9,269 nt of DNA, taken from NCBI GenBank assembly GCA_031258625.1, contig JAIRMO010000039.1:1-9269 (forward strand). Direction: 5' to 3'. The position numbers and the translations under genes were made by a program. This document shows positions 1 to 5,954 of the stretch, piece by piece. How positions within the stretch are numbered: the stretch's first letter is position 1; every line of letters begins with the position of its first letter. The notes beneath the pieces were generated by a model. The model was given only the letters and a program-made list of their open reading frames with translations, was not told the origin of the DNA and searched no databases. This stretch comes from Spirochaetaceae bacterium (GTDB lineage Bacteria > Spirochaetota > Spirochaetia > Treponematales > Breznakiellaceae).

Positions 1-239
1 TCCAGCCCATCCGCTGGTTTAATGTAAAACGTCAGCCAGTCATCCGCAAGACAGAGCCCGCGAATCTCGAAGACAAACCGGCGTTTCGTCTCCCGGAACA
101 CCCGGGCGAACAGCGCCAGAGCCTTATTGGGGACAGTCGCCGCGGCGCCTGTCCCTAAGCGGAACAGGGGTTCCCGGTTGTTGACACGGGTACGGACTTC
201 ATACCACACCCCTTGTTTTAATACACGTAATGGTCTCAT
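1..239 (-). CDS. RAYT-like (REP-associated transposase-like) protein, N-terminal part, runs off the left edge
   Basis: Reading leftwards from an ATG at 239-237 the frame stays open for 79 codons to the window edge. The product begins MRPLRVLKQGVWYEVRTRVN and continues with a REPLF motif, an ALFARVFRETKRRFVFEI stretch and a LTFYIKPADGL stretch. This layout, a short basic start, a WYxVxxRV strand, then ALF..VF..TK helix and a hydrophobic strand, is that of Y1/HUH transposases of the RAYT group, which are linked to REP palindromes. Where the family normally has an NHxHL metal-binding strand (around residues 64-70) this protein reads ADDWLTF, so the HUH histidines are not seen. It may be a divergent or inactive member. 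Residues 29-37 are encoded by a palindrome. No clear Shine-Dalgarno precedes the ATG. A TTGACC box (minus strand, 335-330) is a weak promoter candidate. A 207-bp structured repeat starts about 100 bp upstream, which supports the RAYT reading. The assignment rests on recognition of the N-terminus only. Confidence 0.6.
   Translation of the reverse strand, partial: MRPLRVLKQGVWYEVRTRVNNREPLFRLGTGAAATVPNKALALFARVFRETKRRFVFEIRGLCLADDWLTFYIKPADGL
130..155. repeat. Near-perfect 26-bp palindrome inside the RAYT-like gene
   Basis: GGGACAG at 130-136 pairs with CTGTCCC at 149-155, and the core CGCCGCGGCG at 138-147 is itself a perfect palindrome. Only one position pair (137/148) fails to match. It encodes residues 29-37 (GTGAAATVP) of the RAYT-like protein without breaking the frame, at a place where I would expect a short loop. 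It could be a small REP-like insertion tolerated in a coding sequence. Confidence 0.7.
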
Positions 240-341
240 GGAGAATATATGGGATTGACCAGCCGTTTTGCATTAGTAAAGGGTTCAAAAAATTCAAATT
301 CCAAACAAATTCTGCTTGAAATTTTTATGGGTCAAGTTTAG

Positions 342-548
342 CTCTGGGGGCGGGGTTTGCATAAATATACAGTTGGGGTCTGACCCTTTACGTATATTTA
401 TGCAAGGAGTGGGGGGCGGACCCGCTATGCGTATACGTTGCGGAAAAAGTCCGCCGGTTACCCTGATTTTCATGGATTAAAGAGGCTAAAATCAGCGTTA
501 ATCCACGGATAAATTCTTCCAGTCTTGCGTTTAAGTAACCGCCTATGG
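342..548 (+). repeat. 207-bp structured interspersed repeat, copy A (REP/MITE-like)
   Basis: The segment from CTCTGG (342) to GCCTATGG (548) recurs as its reverse complement at 8931-9137 with the same length and about nine mismatches. It is built from hairpin modules. TTGCATAAATATAC at 357-370 pairs perfectly with 392-405 around a loop containing GGGTCTGACCC. GGCGGAC at 415-421 pairs with GTCCGCC at 449-455, enclosing CCGC/GCGG (422-425/440-443) and the palindrome CGTATACG (430-437). CTGATTTT (463-470) pairs with AAAATCAG (488-495), and GGATTAA (474-480) pairs with TTAATCC (498-504), an interleaved order. It fills most of the 240-606 gap between the RAYT-like gene and the mannosidase. The remainder, 240-341, is AT-rich without a recognisable signal beyond a possible transposase promoter. 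An open frame crossing the repeat on the minus strand looks non-coding (see rejected items). Confidence 0.85.
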
Positions 549-583
549 CGCGGCTTCCCCTTCCGCCGCCCCGTTCCAGGGGC

Positions 584-606
584 ATAAAACCCGCCGGCGG
601 GGGGGG
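584..606 (-). terminator. Probable intrinsic terminator of the beta-mannosidase
   Basis: Immediately downstream of the mannosidase stop, the minus strand reads a C-rich run, then the perfect palindrome CCCGCCGGCGGG (590-601), then TTTTAT (plus strand ATAAAA at 584-589). A GC-rich stem followed by a short T tract is the standard intrinsic terminator layout. The stem is short and the T tract only four bases, so strength is uncertain. Confidence 0.55.
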
Positions 607-3087
607 TTATTTTATGTCGTACACGCTCCGCAGGTTGATCCCCTGGGGTTTTCCGCTGATGATCGTTACCGTCTTTTCCCCGGCGTTCAGGTCAAAGTAG
701 TTGTCGGAAAGGACGAGGTCCTCGGTTTCGTTGAGGATCTCCACGCTCTTGGCGTATGCCTCCGCCCTGACCGTGATCCGGTCCCCCTCCAGCCGGTAAC
801 TCAGCCGGGGGTCCCGATAACGGAAGTGCTTGGGCAGGGAGAAGATCACCGTCCCTTCGGAGATCACCCGGTCCCCCTTAAAGAGGTGAAAGCTCAGGTA
901 TTCGTCGTACAGGGCCAAGTCGGGGACTTCCACCTTGTCCAGCCATACCGAAGAGAGGGGGCCCACGGTAACCGCCGCGGTTCCCTCCTTCAGAATCCGC
1001 GCGGCCGCGTCCCGGATTTCCCAGGAGGCCCGGAGCTTTTTTTCCTCCCGGGTCTCGTTGGCCACCGAAAGCCGGAAACTCTTTTCGATATCTTTTCGCT
1101 GGGTGTTTACGTTGGTGTCCTGGGTGAGGAGCCCCTCCTCCTGGCAGGAGATCATCAGGGGCTCGAAAAACCGCCGGGCAAAGTAGTGCAGGGGTTTCCA
1201 GCGGAAGTAATAGTCCAGGGAGGCCCAGGAAGCCACGGGCCAGCAGTCGTTAAGCTGCCAGTAGATCGCCCCCATACACCGGCCCCGGTTCCGCCGGAAG
1301 TGTTCCACCCCGTATTTGATCGCCTCCGCCTGTAGAAGCTGGGTGGCGTAGATCAGGGTCTTAAAATCGGTGGGGTACAAAAAGGTCTGGTAGAGGTAGT
1401 TCATGATCTTCCCGTTGGCGGCGTTGTTCCGCTGGTGTTTTTCCATTATATACGAGAAGATGTTCCGGTCCCCGGGGAGGGTGTAGGTTTCCACGGTTTT
1501 GGGGAAGGGAAAGGACTGAAAACCGAACTCCGAGGCGTACCGGAAAAAATAATTCCGGTAATCCGAAAAGGGCTTGTTCCCGTGCCATACCTCCCAGTAA
1601 TGGACATCCCCCCGGTTGGGATCGTTGGGGGCGTCGAAACTCCCCCCCGAGGAGGGGCTTGCCGGCCAATAAAAGGTTACCGGATCATGCTCCTTGAGCA
1701 CCTGGGGGAAGACGTATTCGTACATCTTGATATAGTCCGCCTTTTGCCGGTGGGTGTTTACCCACATCCCCTGGTCCACGAACATCTCCATCTCGTTGTT
1801 CCCGCACCACAACCCCAGGGAGGGGTGGTGGCGGATCCGCTTGACGTTGTCCGCCAGCTCCGCCCGGATGTTCCGGTCGAATTCTTCGGTGAGATCGTAA
1901 ACCGCGCAGGCAAACATAAAGTCCTGCCAGACCACCAGCCCCAATTCATCGCAGGTATCAAAGAAATAATCCGCCGGGTAATACCCGCCCCCCCATACCC
2001 GGATCGCGTTAAAATTGGCGGCCGCGCACTGTTCCAGCAGCTTCGCCGTCCGTTCCGCCGTGATCCGGCTGTAGATGTTATCCTCGGGGATATAGTCCGC
2101 CCCCATGGCGAAGAACCGGACCCCGTTCACCTCGTGGGCAAAACTCTCCCCGTATTGGTCTTTTTCACGGCGCATGGTCAGGGTCCGCAGCCCGATCCGG
2201 CGTTCCCAGGCATCCAGCTCCGTCCCCCCCTTGCAGAGGGTTACCTTTACCCGGTACAGGGGCTGGGCTCCGAGGCCCCGGGGCCACCACCGTTCGGGGT
2301 GGTCTATGGTGATGGTCCGGGGGGAATCCCGGTATACCGCAGTGTCCCCATGGGGGGTGGTAAGGGCCACCTCGTAGTGTAAAAGGGCCGCCCCGGCTTC
2401 CTCAGGGGTAAGGAGCCCCAGGGTTCCCCCGGTGCCCCCGGCCTTGACCCCTTCTATCCCCGGGACGATTCCCAGGGTTACCCGGTCTTCCCCGTGTTCC
2501 TGCCGGATAAACACGTTGTCCAGCCGGGCCGTATCTATCCCCAGCAGGCGGATATCCCGCCAGATACCCGCGTCGGGCAGCCGGGGGCCCCAGTCCCACC
2601 CGAACATACAGTGGGCCTTGCGGATCAGGGGGAAGCCGTCCATACAGTCCGAGGAGCCGTCGGTCCGGGACTTTTGATAGGCCTCCCGGATAAATTGGGT
2701 GGGGGAATGAAACACCGCCCGCAGGCGGTTTTCCCCCGGTTTCAGCCGATCCTTGACCTCGTACTCCCAGGTCCGGTGCATATTATCCGCCTTTCCCAGA
2801 AAGTCCCCGTTCAGGTACAGGTCCGCCAGGGTGTCCAGCCCTTCACAGCGGAGTACCACCCGGGAACTCCCCCGGAGTTCCGGGGATGGGGTAAACCGGT
2901 TTATGTATTCAAAATCGTTTTCCATTATCGCCAGGGCCTGGTCCTCATTGTCCCGCCAGTAGGGATCCTCCATCTTTTTGTTGCGGAGCAGATCGGCATA
3001 CACCGACCCCGGCACCCGGGCGGGGAGCCAGCCGGTTTCGGTCGTTTTTTTCATTTCCCAGTTATCGCATAGATTTTGTATGATCAT
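607..3087 (-). CDS. Beta-mannosidase, glycoside hydrolase family 2
   Basis: This 826-residue protein is a full-length GH2 beta-mannosidase, which removes terminal beta-mannose from manno-oligosaccharides by a retaining mechanism. The N-terminal sugar-binding jelly-roll (about 1-185) carries WLPARVPGSVYADLL and the conserved GWDWGP (163-168). An immunoglobulin-like domain follows, then the TIM barrel with RVWGGGYY (363-370) and WQDFMFACAVYD (387-398). The acid/base is E432 in WCGNNE, and the nucleophile is E520 in ASEFGFQSF. YWQLNDCWPVASW (609-621) is also typical of the family. There is no signal peptide, so it probably acts in the cytoplasm on imported mannobiose-type substrates. The start is supported by GAGGAG (plus-strand 3094-3099) six bases upstream of the ATG. 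Residues 212-236 form a glycine- and alanine-rich insertion in the second domain. It is divergently oriented to the purine permease and has no transporter beside it here. The fold and reaction class are secure, the exact substrate is inferred. Confidence 0.93.
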   Translation of the reverse strand: MIIQNLCDNWEMKKTTETGWLPARVPGSVYADLLRNKKMEDPYWRDNEDQALAIMENDFEYINRFTPSPELRGSSRVVLRCEGLDTLADLYLNGDFLGKADNMHRTWEYEVKDRLKPGENRLRAVFHSPTQFIREAYQKSRTDGSSDCMDGFPLIRKAHCMFGWDWGPRLPDAGIWRDIRLLGIDTARLDNVFIRQEHGEDRVTLGIVPGIEGVKAGGTGGTLGLLTPEEAGAALLHYEVALTTPHGDTAVYRDSPRTITIDHPERWWPRGLGAQPLYRVKVTLCKGGTELDAWERRIGLRTLTMRREKDQYGESFAHEVNGVRFFAMGADYIPEDNIYSRITAERTAKLLEQCAAANFNAIRVWGGGYYPADYFFDTCDELGLVVWQDFMFACAVYDLTEEFDRNIRAELADNVKRIRHHPSLGLWCGNNEMEMFVDQGMWVNTHRQKADYIKMYEYVFPQVLKEHDPVTFYWPASPSSGGSFDAPNDPNRGDVHYWEVWHGNKPFSDYRNYFFRYASEFGFQSFPFPKTVETYTLPGDRNIFSYIMEKHQRNNAANGKIMNYLYQTFLYPTDFKTLIYATQLLQAEAIKYGVEHFRRNRGRCMGAIYWQLNDCWPVASWASLDYYFRWKPLHYFARRFFEPLMISCQEEGLLTQDTNVNTQRKDIEKSFRLSVANETREEKKLRASWEIRDAAARILKEGTAAVTVGPLSSVWLDKVEVPDLALYDEYLSFHLFKGDRVISEGTVIFSLPKHFRYRDPRLSYRLEGDRITVRAEAYAKSVEILNETEDLVLSDNYFDLNAGEKTVTIISGKPQGINLRSVYDIK

Positions 3088-3212
3088 GGTTTTCTCCTCA
3101 TAAAAGGCCCCGCTGACCCGGACCTCATTTCAGATTAACCGAGGGACGGCTTCCCTGTCTACAATGGCCCGCTCCCGGTTACGCGGGAACTCCGGTTTTA
3201 TGTTCCGCTGCA

Positions 3213-3241
3213 TTGTTTATTATTATCATCCGTAGTATTAT
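3213..3241 (+). promoter_or_regulatory. Candidate promoter of the permease-DinB operon
   Basis: TTGTTT at 3213-3218 and TATTAT at 3236-3241 are separated by exactly 17 bp in the AT-rich half of the divergent intergenic region. The -10 box matches five of six consensus positions, the -35 box only three. A transcript would start near 3248 and carry a leader of about 65 nt. I see no purine riboswitch in that leader. No comparably good promoter was found for the divergent mannosidase. Confidence 0.45.
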
Positions 3242-3312
3242 CATCCCATCTTTAATGTGAAGGTTTTTTGATTTTTTGGATTCTATTCCAAATTAGAGGA
3301 GGAAATTGAGTT

Positions 3313-4608
3313 ATGAACAAAGTTTTTCAATTACACGAACATGGAACTACGGTCCGCCGGGAGGTTCTGGCGGGACTTACCACCTTCCTGACCATGGCCT
3401 ATATTCTGGCGGTTAACCCCGGAATGCTCGGTTCGATTGAGGGTATGAGTAGGGACGGGATTTTTGCCGCCACCGCCATCGCCTCGGGTATCGCGACCCT
3501 GGTCATGGCTTTCGCGGCGAATCTGCCCGTGGCCCTGGCCCCGGGAATGGGGCTGAACGCCTTTTTTACCTATACGGTGGTATTTGGCCTGGGCTACAGT
3601 TGGCAGATAGCCCTGACGGCCGTTTTCCTTGAGGGGATCCTCTTTGTCATCCTTTCTCTTTTTAACGTCCGGGAAGCGATTATCAAAGCCATTCCGGGGA
3701 ACCTGAAAAAAGCCGTGGCCGTGGGGATCGGCCTTTTTATCGCCCTTATCGGGTTTTCCAACGCCGGTATTGTGGTGAACGATGCGGGTACCATCATCGG
3801 CCTTGGGGATCTGTCCGGCCATAACCAGTTCCTGGCGCTCCTCGGTCTTATCATCATCATCATCCTGTATGCCCTCAAGATTCCCGGCGCTATCCTCATC
3901 GGAATCTTGGCCACCACCTTCATCGGTATTCCCCTGGGAGTTACCAGCGTCGGCCAAGGCTGGACCGCCAATGATTTTCTGCCAAAGGCGCCCCTCTTTT
4001 TCCGGTTTGATTTTTCCTCGGTTTTGACTTTTAAGTTTTTCACCGTATTTTTCACCTTCCTTTTTGTGGATATTTTTGATACCGTGGGGACCCTGGTGGG
4101 GGTAACCACCCAGGCGGGACTCATCGACAAAAACGGTGAGATTCCCCGGGTAAAGCAGGCCCTCCTCGCCGACGCGGTCGGGACCGTTGTCGGGGCGGCC
4201 CTGGGAACCTCCACGGTTACCAGTTATGTGGAAAGTACCGCCGGGGTTGCCGCGGGGGGCAGAACCGGGCTTTCCGCCCTGGTAACGGGGCTCCTCTTTT
4301 TCCTGGCCCTTTTCCTTTCGCCCCTGTTCCTCCTTATTCCCAGCGCGGCCACCGCCCCGGCCCTGATCGTGGTGGGTTTCCTCATGATACGGACGGTTAC
4401 GACCATTGATTTTGCCGACCCCACCGAGGGGATCCCCGCGTTCCTCGCTATCGTGATGATGCCCTTTGCCTACAGTATCGCCGAAGGCATCGTTTATGGG
4501 GTTCTTGCTTACGTGATCCTCAAGGCGGCTACCGGGCGGTTTAAAGACGTTTCGGTAATAACCTGGGCGTTATTTATTGTTTTTATGCTCCGGTTCTTTT
4601 TGAAATAG
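3313..4608 (+). CDS. NCS2-family purine permease, AzgA/PbuG type (guanine/hypoxanthine)
   Basis: This 431-residue polytopic inner-membrane protein matches the AzgA-like branch of the NCS2 nucleobase:cation symporters, which import guanine, hypoxanthine or adenine. Signature stretches in order are REVLAGLTTFLTMAYILAVNP (16-36), APGMGLNAFFTYTVV (76-90), KKAVAVGIGLFIALIGFSNAGIV (132-154), FVDIFDTVGTLVG (251-263) and GTSTVTSYVESTAGVAAGGRTGL (298-320). The last two are the most conserved substrate-site regions of the family. Length is normal (usually about 430-470), with hydrophobic segments throughout and a short cytoplasmic N-terminus. The ATG is preceded by AGAGGAGG (3295-3302) at ten bases. 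The DinB-like gene begins 13 bases after the stop, so the two are probably co-transcribed. Substrate within the purines cannot be decided from sequence. Confidence 0.93.
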   Translation: MNKVFQLHEHGTTVRREVLAGLTTFLTMAYILAVNPGMLGSIEGMSRDGIFAATAIASGIATLVMAFAANLPVALAPGMGLNAFFTYTVVFGLGYSWQIALTAVFLEGILFVILSLFNVREAIIKAIPGNLKKAVAVGIGLFIALIGFSNAGIVVNDAGTIIGLGDLSGHNQFLALLGLIIIIILYALKIPGAILIGILATTFIGIPLGVTSVGQGWTANDFLPKAPLFFRFDFSSVLTFKFFTVFFTFLFVDIFDTVGTLVGVTTQAGLIDKNGEIPRVKQALLADAVGTVVGAALGTSTVTSYVESTAGVAAGGRTGLSALVTGLLFFLALFLSPLFLLIPSAATAPALIVVGFLMIRTVTTIDFADPTEGIPAFLAIVMMPFAYSIAEGIVYGVLAYVILKAATGRFKDVSVITWALFIVFMLRFFLK

Positions 4609-4621
4609 AGGGGGGATTATC

Positions 4622-5152
4622 ATGAAAGCGTGGTTTATTACTTTTGCGGAATATATCAAAGAAGCGGATCATAGGGTGTACACCATCCTGGACGGCTTGT
4701 CCCATGATGAACGGGAGAAGGAACGGGGGAGTTATTACGGCAGCCTTTCCGGCCTTACCCTGCACCTCTTGGGGGGGACCCTGTTTTTTCATTCCCTTTT
4801 CAAGGGCGCCCTGGGGGAGGGTTCCCCGGCGGCAAAGGTCCTGGATTACCCGGCCATAACCCTTCCCAAGGGAAAGCTCTCCGAAGCCCAGTGGAAAAGC
4901 CTGGGGCCCTTTTTTGAGGCCGCCGACGGGGCAACCGTCGAGTTTATAAAGGCCCTCAAGGATGAGGAACTCAGCTCCCCGATAACGCTTGACTGGTATG
5001 GGGGTAATCCGCCGTCGGTCCCCCTCTTTTTTATGCTGCAACAGCTCACCGCCCATGGGATTCATCACCGGGGGCAGATCTCCCAGATCCTGGATGAGCT
5101 CAAGGTGGATAATGATTATTCCGGCATCGACGTGGCTTTTTTGCCGAAATGA
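4622..5152 (+). CDS. DinB/YfiT-fold protein, putative metal-dependent enzyme
   Basis: The 176-residue product is a DinB-superfamily four-helix bundle protein. These are small cytoplasmic proteins that usually bind a divalent metal through three histidines. Some act as thiol transferases or hydrolases, but most have no known reaction. Expected ligands are present: H48 in GLTLHLL, and H145 with H149 in the family signature AHGIHHRGQI (144-153). Conserved helix starts such as MKAWFITFAEYIKEAD and the C-terminal SQILDELKVDNDYSGID also fit. A strong AGAGGGGGG (4607-4615) sits six bases before the ATG and overlaps the permease stop, so translation is probably linked to the permease. Co-transcription with a purine permease is not a known functional pairing, so no specific role is inferred. 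A MITE-like element begins about 75 bp downstream. Confidence 0.85.
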   Translation: MKAWFITFAEYIKEADHRVYTILDGLSHDEREKERGSYYGSLSGLTLHLLGGTLFFHSLFKGALGEGSPAAKVLDYPAITLPKGKLSEAQWKSLGPFFEAADGATVEFIKALKDEELSSPITLDWYGGNPPSVPLFFMLQQLTAHGIHHRGQISQILDELKVDNDYSGIDVAFLPK

Positions 5153-5164
5153 ACCGGGGAGAGG

Positions 5165-5204
5165 CTCCGGATCACGGCGTCAAGCGGAAGGCTCGACGCC
5201 GGAG
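5165..5204 (+). terminator. Hairpin after the DinB-like gene, possible terminator
   Basis: CGGCGTC (5175-5181) pairs perfectly with GACGCCG (5195-5201) around a 13-base loop. CTC (5165-5167) can pair with GAG (5202-5204) across an internal bulge. It lies 13 bases after the stop codon, where a terminator would be expected, but it is followed by a C-rich run instead of a T tract. It could therefore be a processing or stability hairpin. Confidence 0.35.
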
Positions 5205-5264
5205 GTCCCGCCCCCCCTGCCGGGTTGCAGCAATTCAAAGTTTAAAAAAAGGTTCGTTCAATCT

Positions 5265-5333
5265 AAAAATGACCAAATGGGTTTGAAGTATACGGTCATC
5301 TTAATTCAGTAGAGTAACCATTTGGTCATTTTT
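5265..5333. repeat. 16-bp perfect inverted repeat, AT-rich, 37-base loop
   Basis: AAAAATGACCAAATGG at 5265-5280 is matched exactly by CCATTTGGTCATTTTT at 5318-5333. The left arm begins with A5 and the right arm ends in T6, so the folded RNA would resemble a bidirectional terminator. Each arm also contains the near-palindrome ACCAAATGGGT or its partner, so paired operator half-sites are an alternative. It lies inside the MITE-like element, near its left end. Confidence 0.7.
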
Positions 5334-5473
5334 TACCATAACGTTCCCGTTTTTTTGCAGCAGTTTTTGTTTTTTTCGGAGAGAAAAGACGCCCGAAAAA
5401 GTTCACCGGCCCGGTTACTGGTTCTTATGCCTTACCTTTTCCAGGGCCACGCCGTGATACCGGGACTCAAAAA

Positions 5474-5487
5474 CACGCGTACGCGTG
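5474..5487. repeat. 14-bp perfect palindrome
   Basis: CACGCGTACGCGTG at 5474-5487 reads identically on both strands. It lies in the non-coding interior of the MITE-like element. Function is unknown: it may be a cruciform-forming module or a protein-binding site. Confidence 0.7.
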
Positions 5488-5510
5488 CGTTTCTTGGGCG
5501 GGGGTGGCGG

Positions 5511-5557
5511 CGGGCAAATAGCGGGGGGACCCTCCGGGGGGAACCGCTATTTGCCCG
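5511..5557. repeat. 14-bp perfect inverted repeat forming a strong hairpin
   Basis: CGGGCAAATAGCGG (5511-5524) pairs perfectly with CCGCTATTTGCCCG (5544-5557) around a 19-base G-rich loop. It sits near the middle of the MITE-like element. It has no following T tract, so it does not look like an intrinsic terminator. Confidence 0.75.
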
Positions 5558-5752
5558 GCCGACAGGCGCCCGATAAGCGCAGGCGGCAGCGGCACGCAGT
5601 AGCGTGTTGACGAAATAAGGCGCCATGGCGTAGGCCCAATAAAGGCCGCTGTTTAGGCCAAGGCATCAGGCCGCCCCCCGGAAGTTTTTTTAGGTGTCTT
5701 TTCTCTTCATGTCTATTTAAACTTTGAATTGCTGAAGTATGTTACCGAAACC

Positions 5753-5781
5753 TTGACAGAAAACCCAAAAAAAACAATAAT
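5753..5781 (+). promoter_or_regulatory. Strong sigma70-type promoter of the barrel-protein pair
   Basis: A perfect TTGACA (5753-5758) is followed after exactly 17 bp by AATAAT (5776-5781), five of six bases of the -10 consensus. The spacer is A-rich. Transcription would start near 5788, giving a leader of roughly 165 nt before the ATG at 5955. The -35 box is only 18 bp outside the right end of the MITE-like element. Confidence 0.7.
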
Positions 5782-5840
5782 TCCAAAGGAACATAACCAC
5801 CGGGGAGTTCCCTAAAAAACCCAAAAAACAGGAAGGTTTC

Positions 5841-5911
5841 CCCAAAACTTCGGTCTTTGGAAACGTTTCCTTTTTCCTCTGACCGAAGGTCCACATTAAC
5901 CGGGTTTTGGG
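5841..5911 (+). promoter_or_regulatory. Structured 5' leader with nested hairpin and GGAAACGTTTCC palindrome
   Basis: CTTCGGTC (5848-5855) pairs with GACCGAAG (5881-5888). The enclosed loop contains the perfect 12-bp palindrome GGAAACGTTTCC (5859-5870), followed by a T5 run. Outside it, CCCAAAAC (5841-5848) can pair with GTTTTGGG (5904-5911). The palindrome with a central CG resembles operators of LacI/GalR-type repressors. Alternatively, hairpin plus T run could form an attenuator. I recognise no known riboswitch class here. Confidence 0.4.
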
Positions 5912-5954
5912 AAAGGCGTTGAGTTCCCCTGAATTGGAAAAAGGAGGCGATTCC

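Larger units (their letters stand above)
5228..5734. mobile_element. MITE-like element with perfect 19-bp terminal inverted repeats
   Basis: CAGCAATTCAAAGTTTAAA at 5228-5246 is exactly repeated as its reverse complement at 5716-5734, bounding 507 bp without a convincing gene. The interior carries an AT-rich 16-bp inverted repeat, a 14-bp palindrome, a 14-bp GC-rich inverted repeat, CACGC/GCGTG (5593-5597/5602-5606), CGCCATGGCG (5621-5630) and a T7 run near 5685-5692. No transposase is encoded, and no clear target-site duplication is visible just outside the ends (TTG on the left, AAG on the right). The structure fits a non-autonomous miniature inverted-repeat element mobilised in trans. It could instead be a structured non-coding RNA locus or a pair of unrelated repeats. 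Open frames inside it have no initiation signal or recognisable protein. Confidence 0.55.

Noticed and set aside
342..548. CRISPR array
   Set aside because: The repeats here are inverted, unique modules with no regular direct-repeat and spacer spacing, and there are no cas genes nearby.
388..585. A minus-strand open frame of 65 codons across repeat copy A, with a matching open frame (about 50 codons) on the plus strand of copy B
   Set aside because: All five differences between the copies that fall in this shared frame change the amino acid (G/V, I/N, H/R, R/W, S/F) and none is silent. There is also no ribosome-binding site, and copy B has no in-frame ATG. This pattern is that of non-coding DNA.
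1435..2382. Long plus-strand frame of 315 codons antisense to the mannosidase
   Set aside because: It is a shadow of the strongly third-position-biased mannosidase gene. The product is full of proline, glycine and valine and resembles no protein.
3248..3312. Purine riboswitch upstream of the purine permease
   Set aside because: The leader is short and AT-rich and has none of the conserved loop or junction sequences of the purine riboswitch.
5322..5626. Open frames of 84 codons (plus) and 64 codons (minus) inside the MITE-like element
   Set aside because: They run through palindromes, have no Shine-Dalgarno site and give arginine- and proline-rich low-complexity products typical of GC-rich chance frames.
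5907..5954. Upstream ATG at 5907 as the start of the first barrel protein
   Set aside because: The ATG at 5955 has an ideal AAGGAGG site and starts a clean signal peptide, whereas the longer form would put 16 extra charged residues before it.
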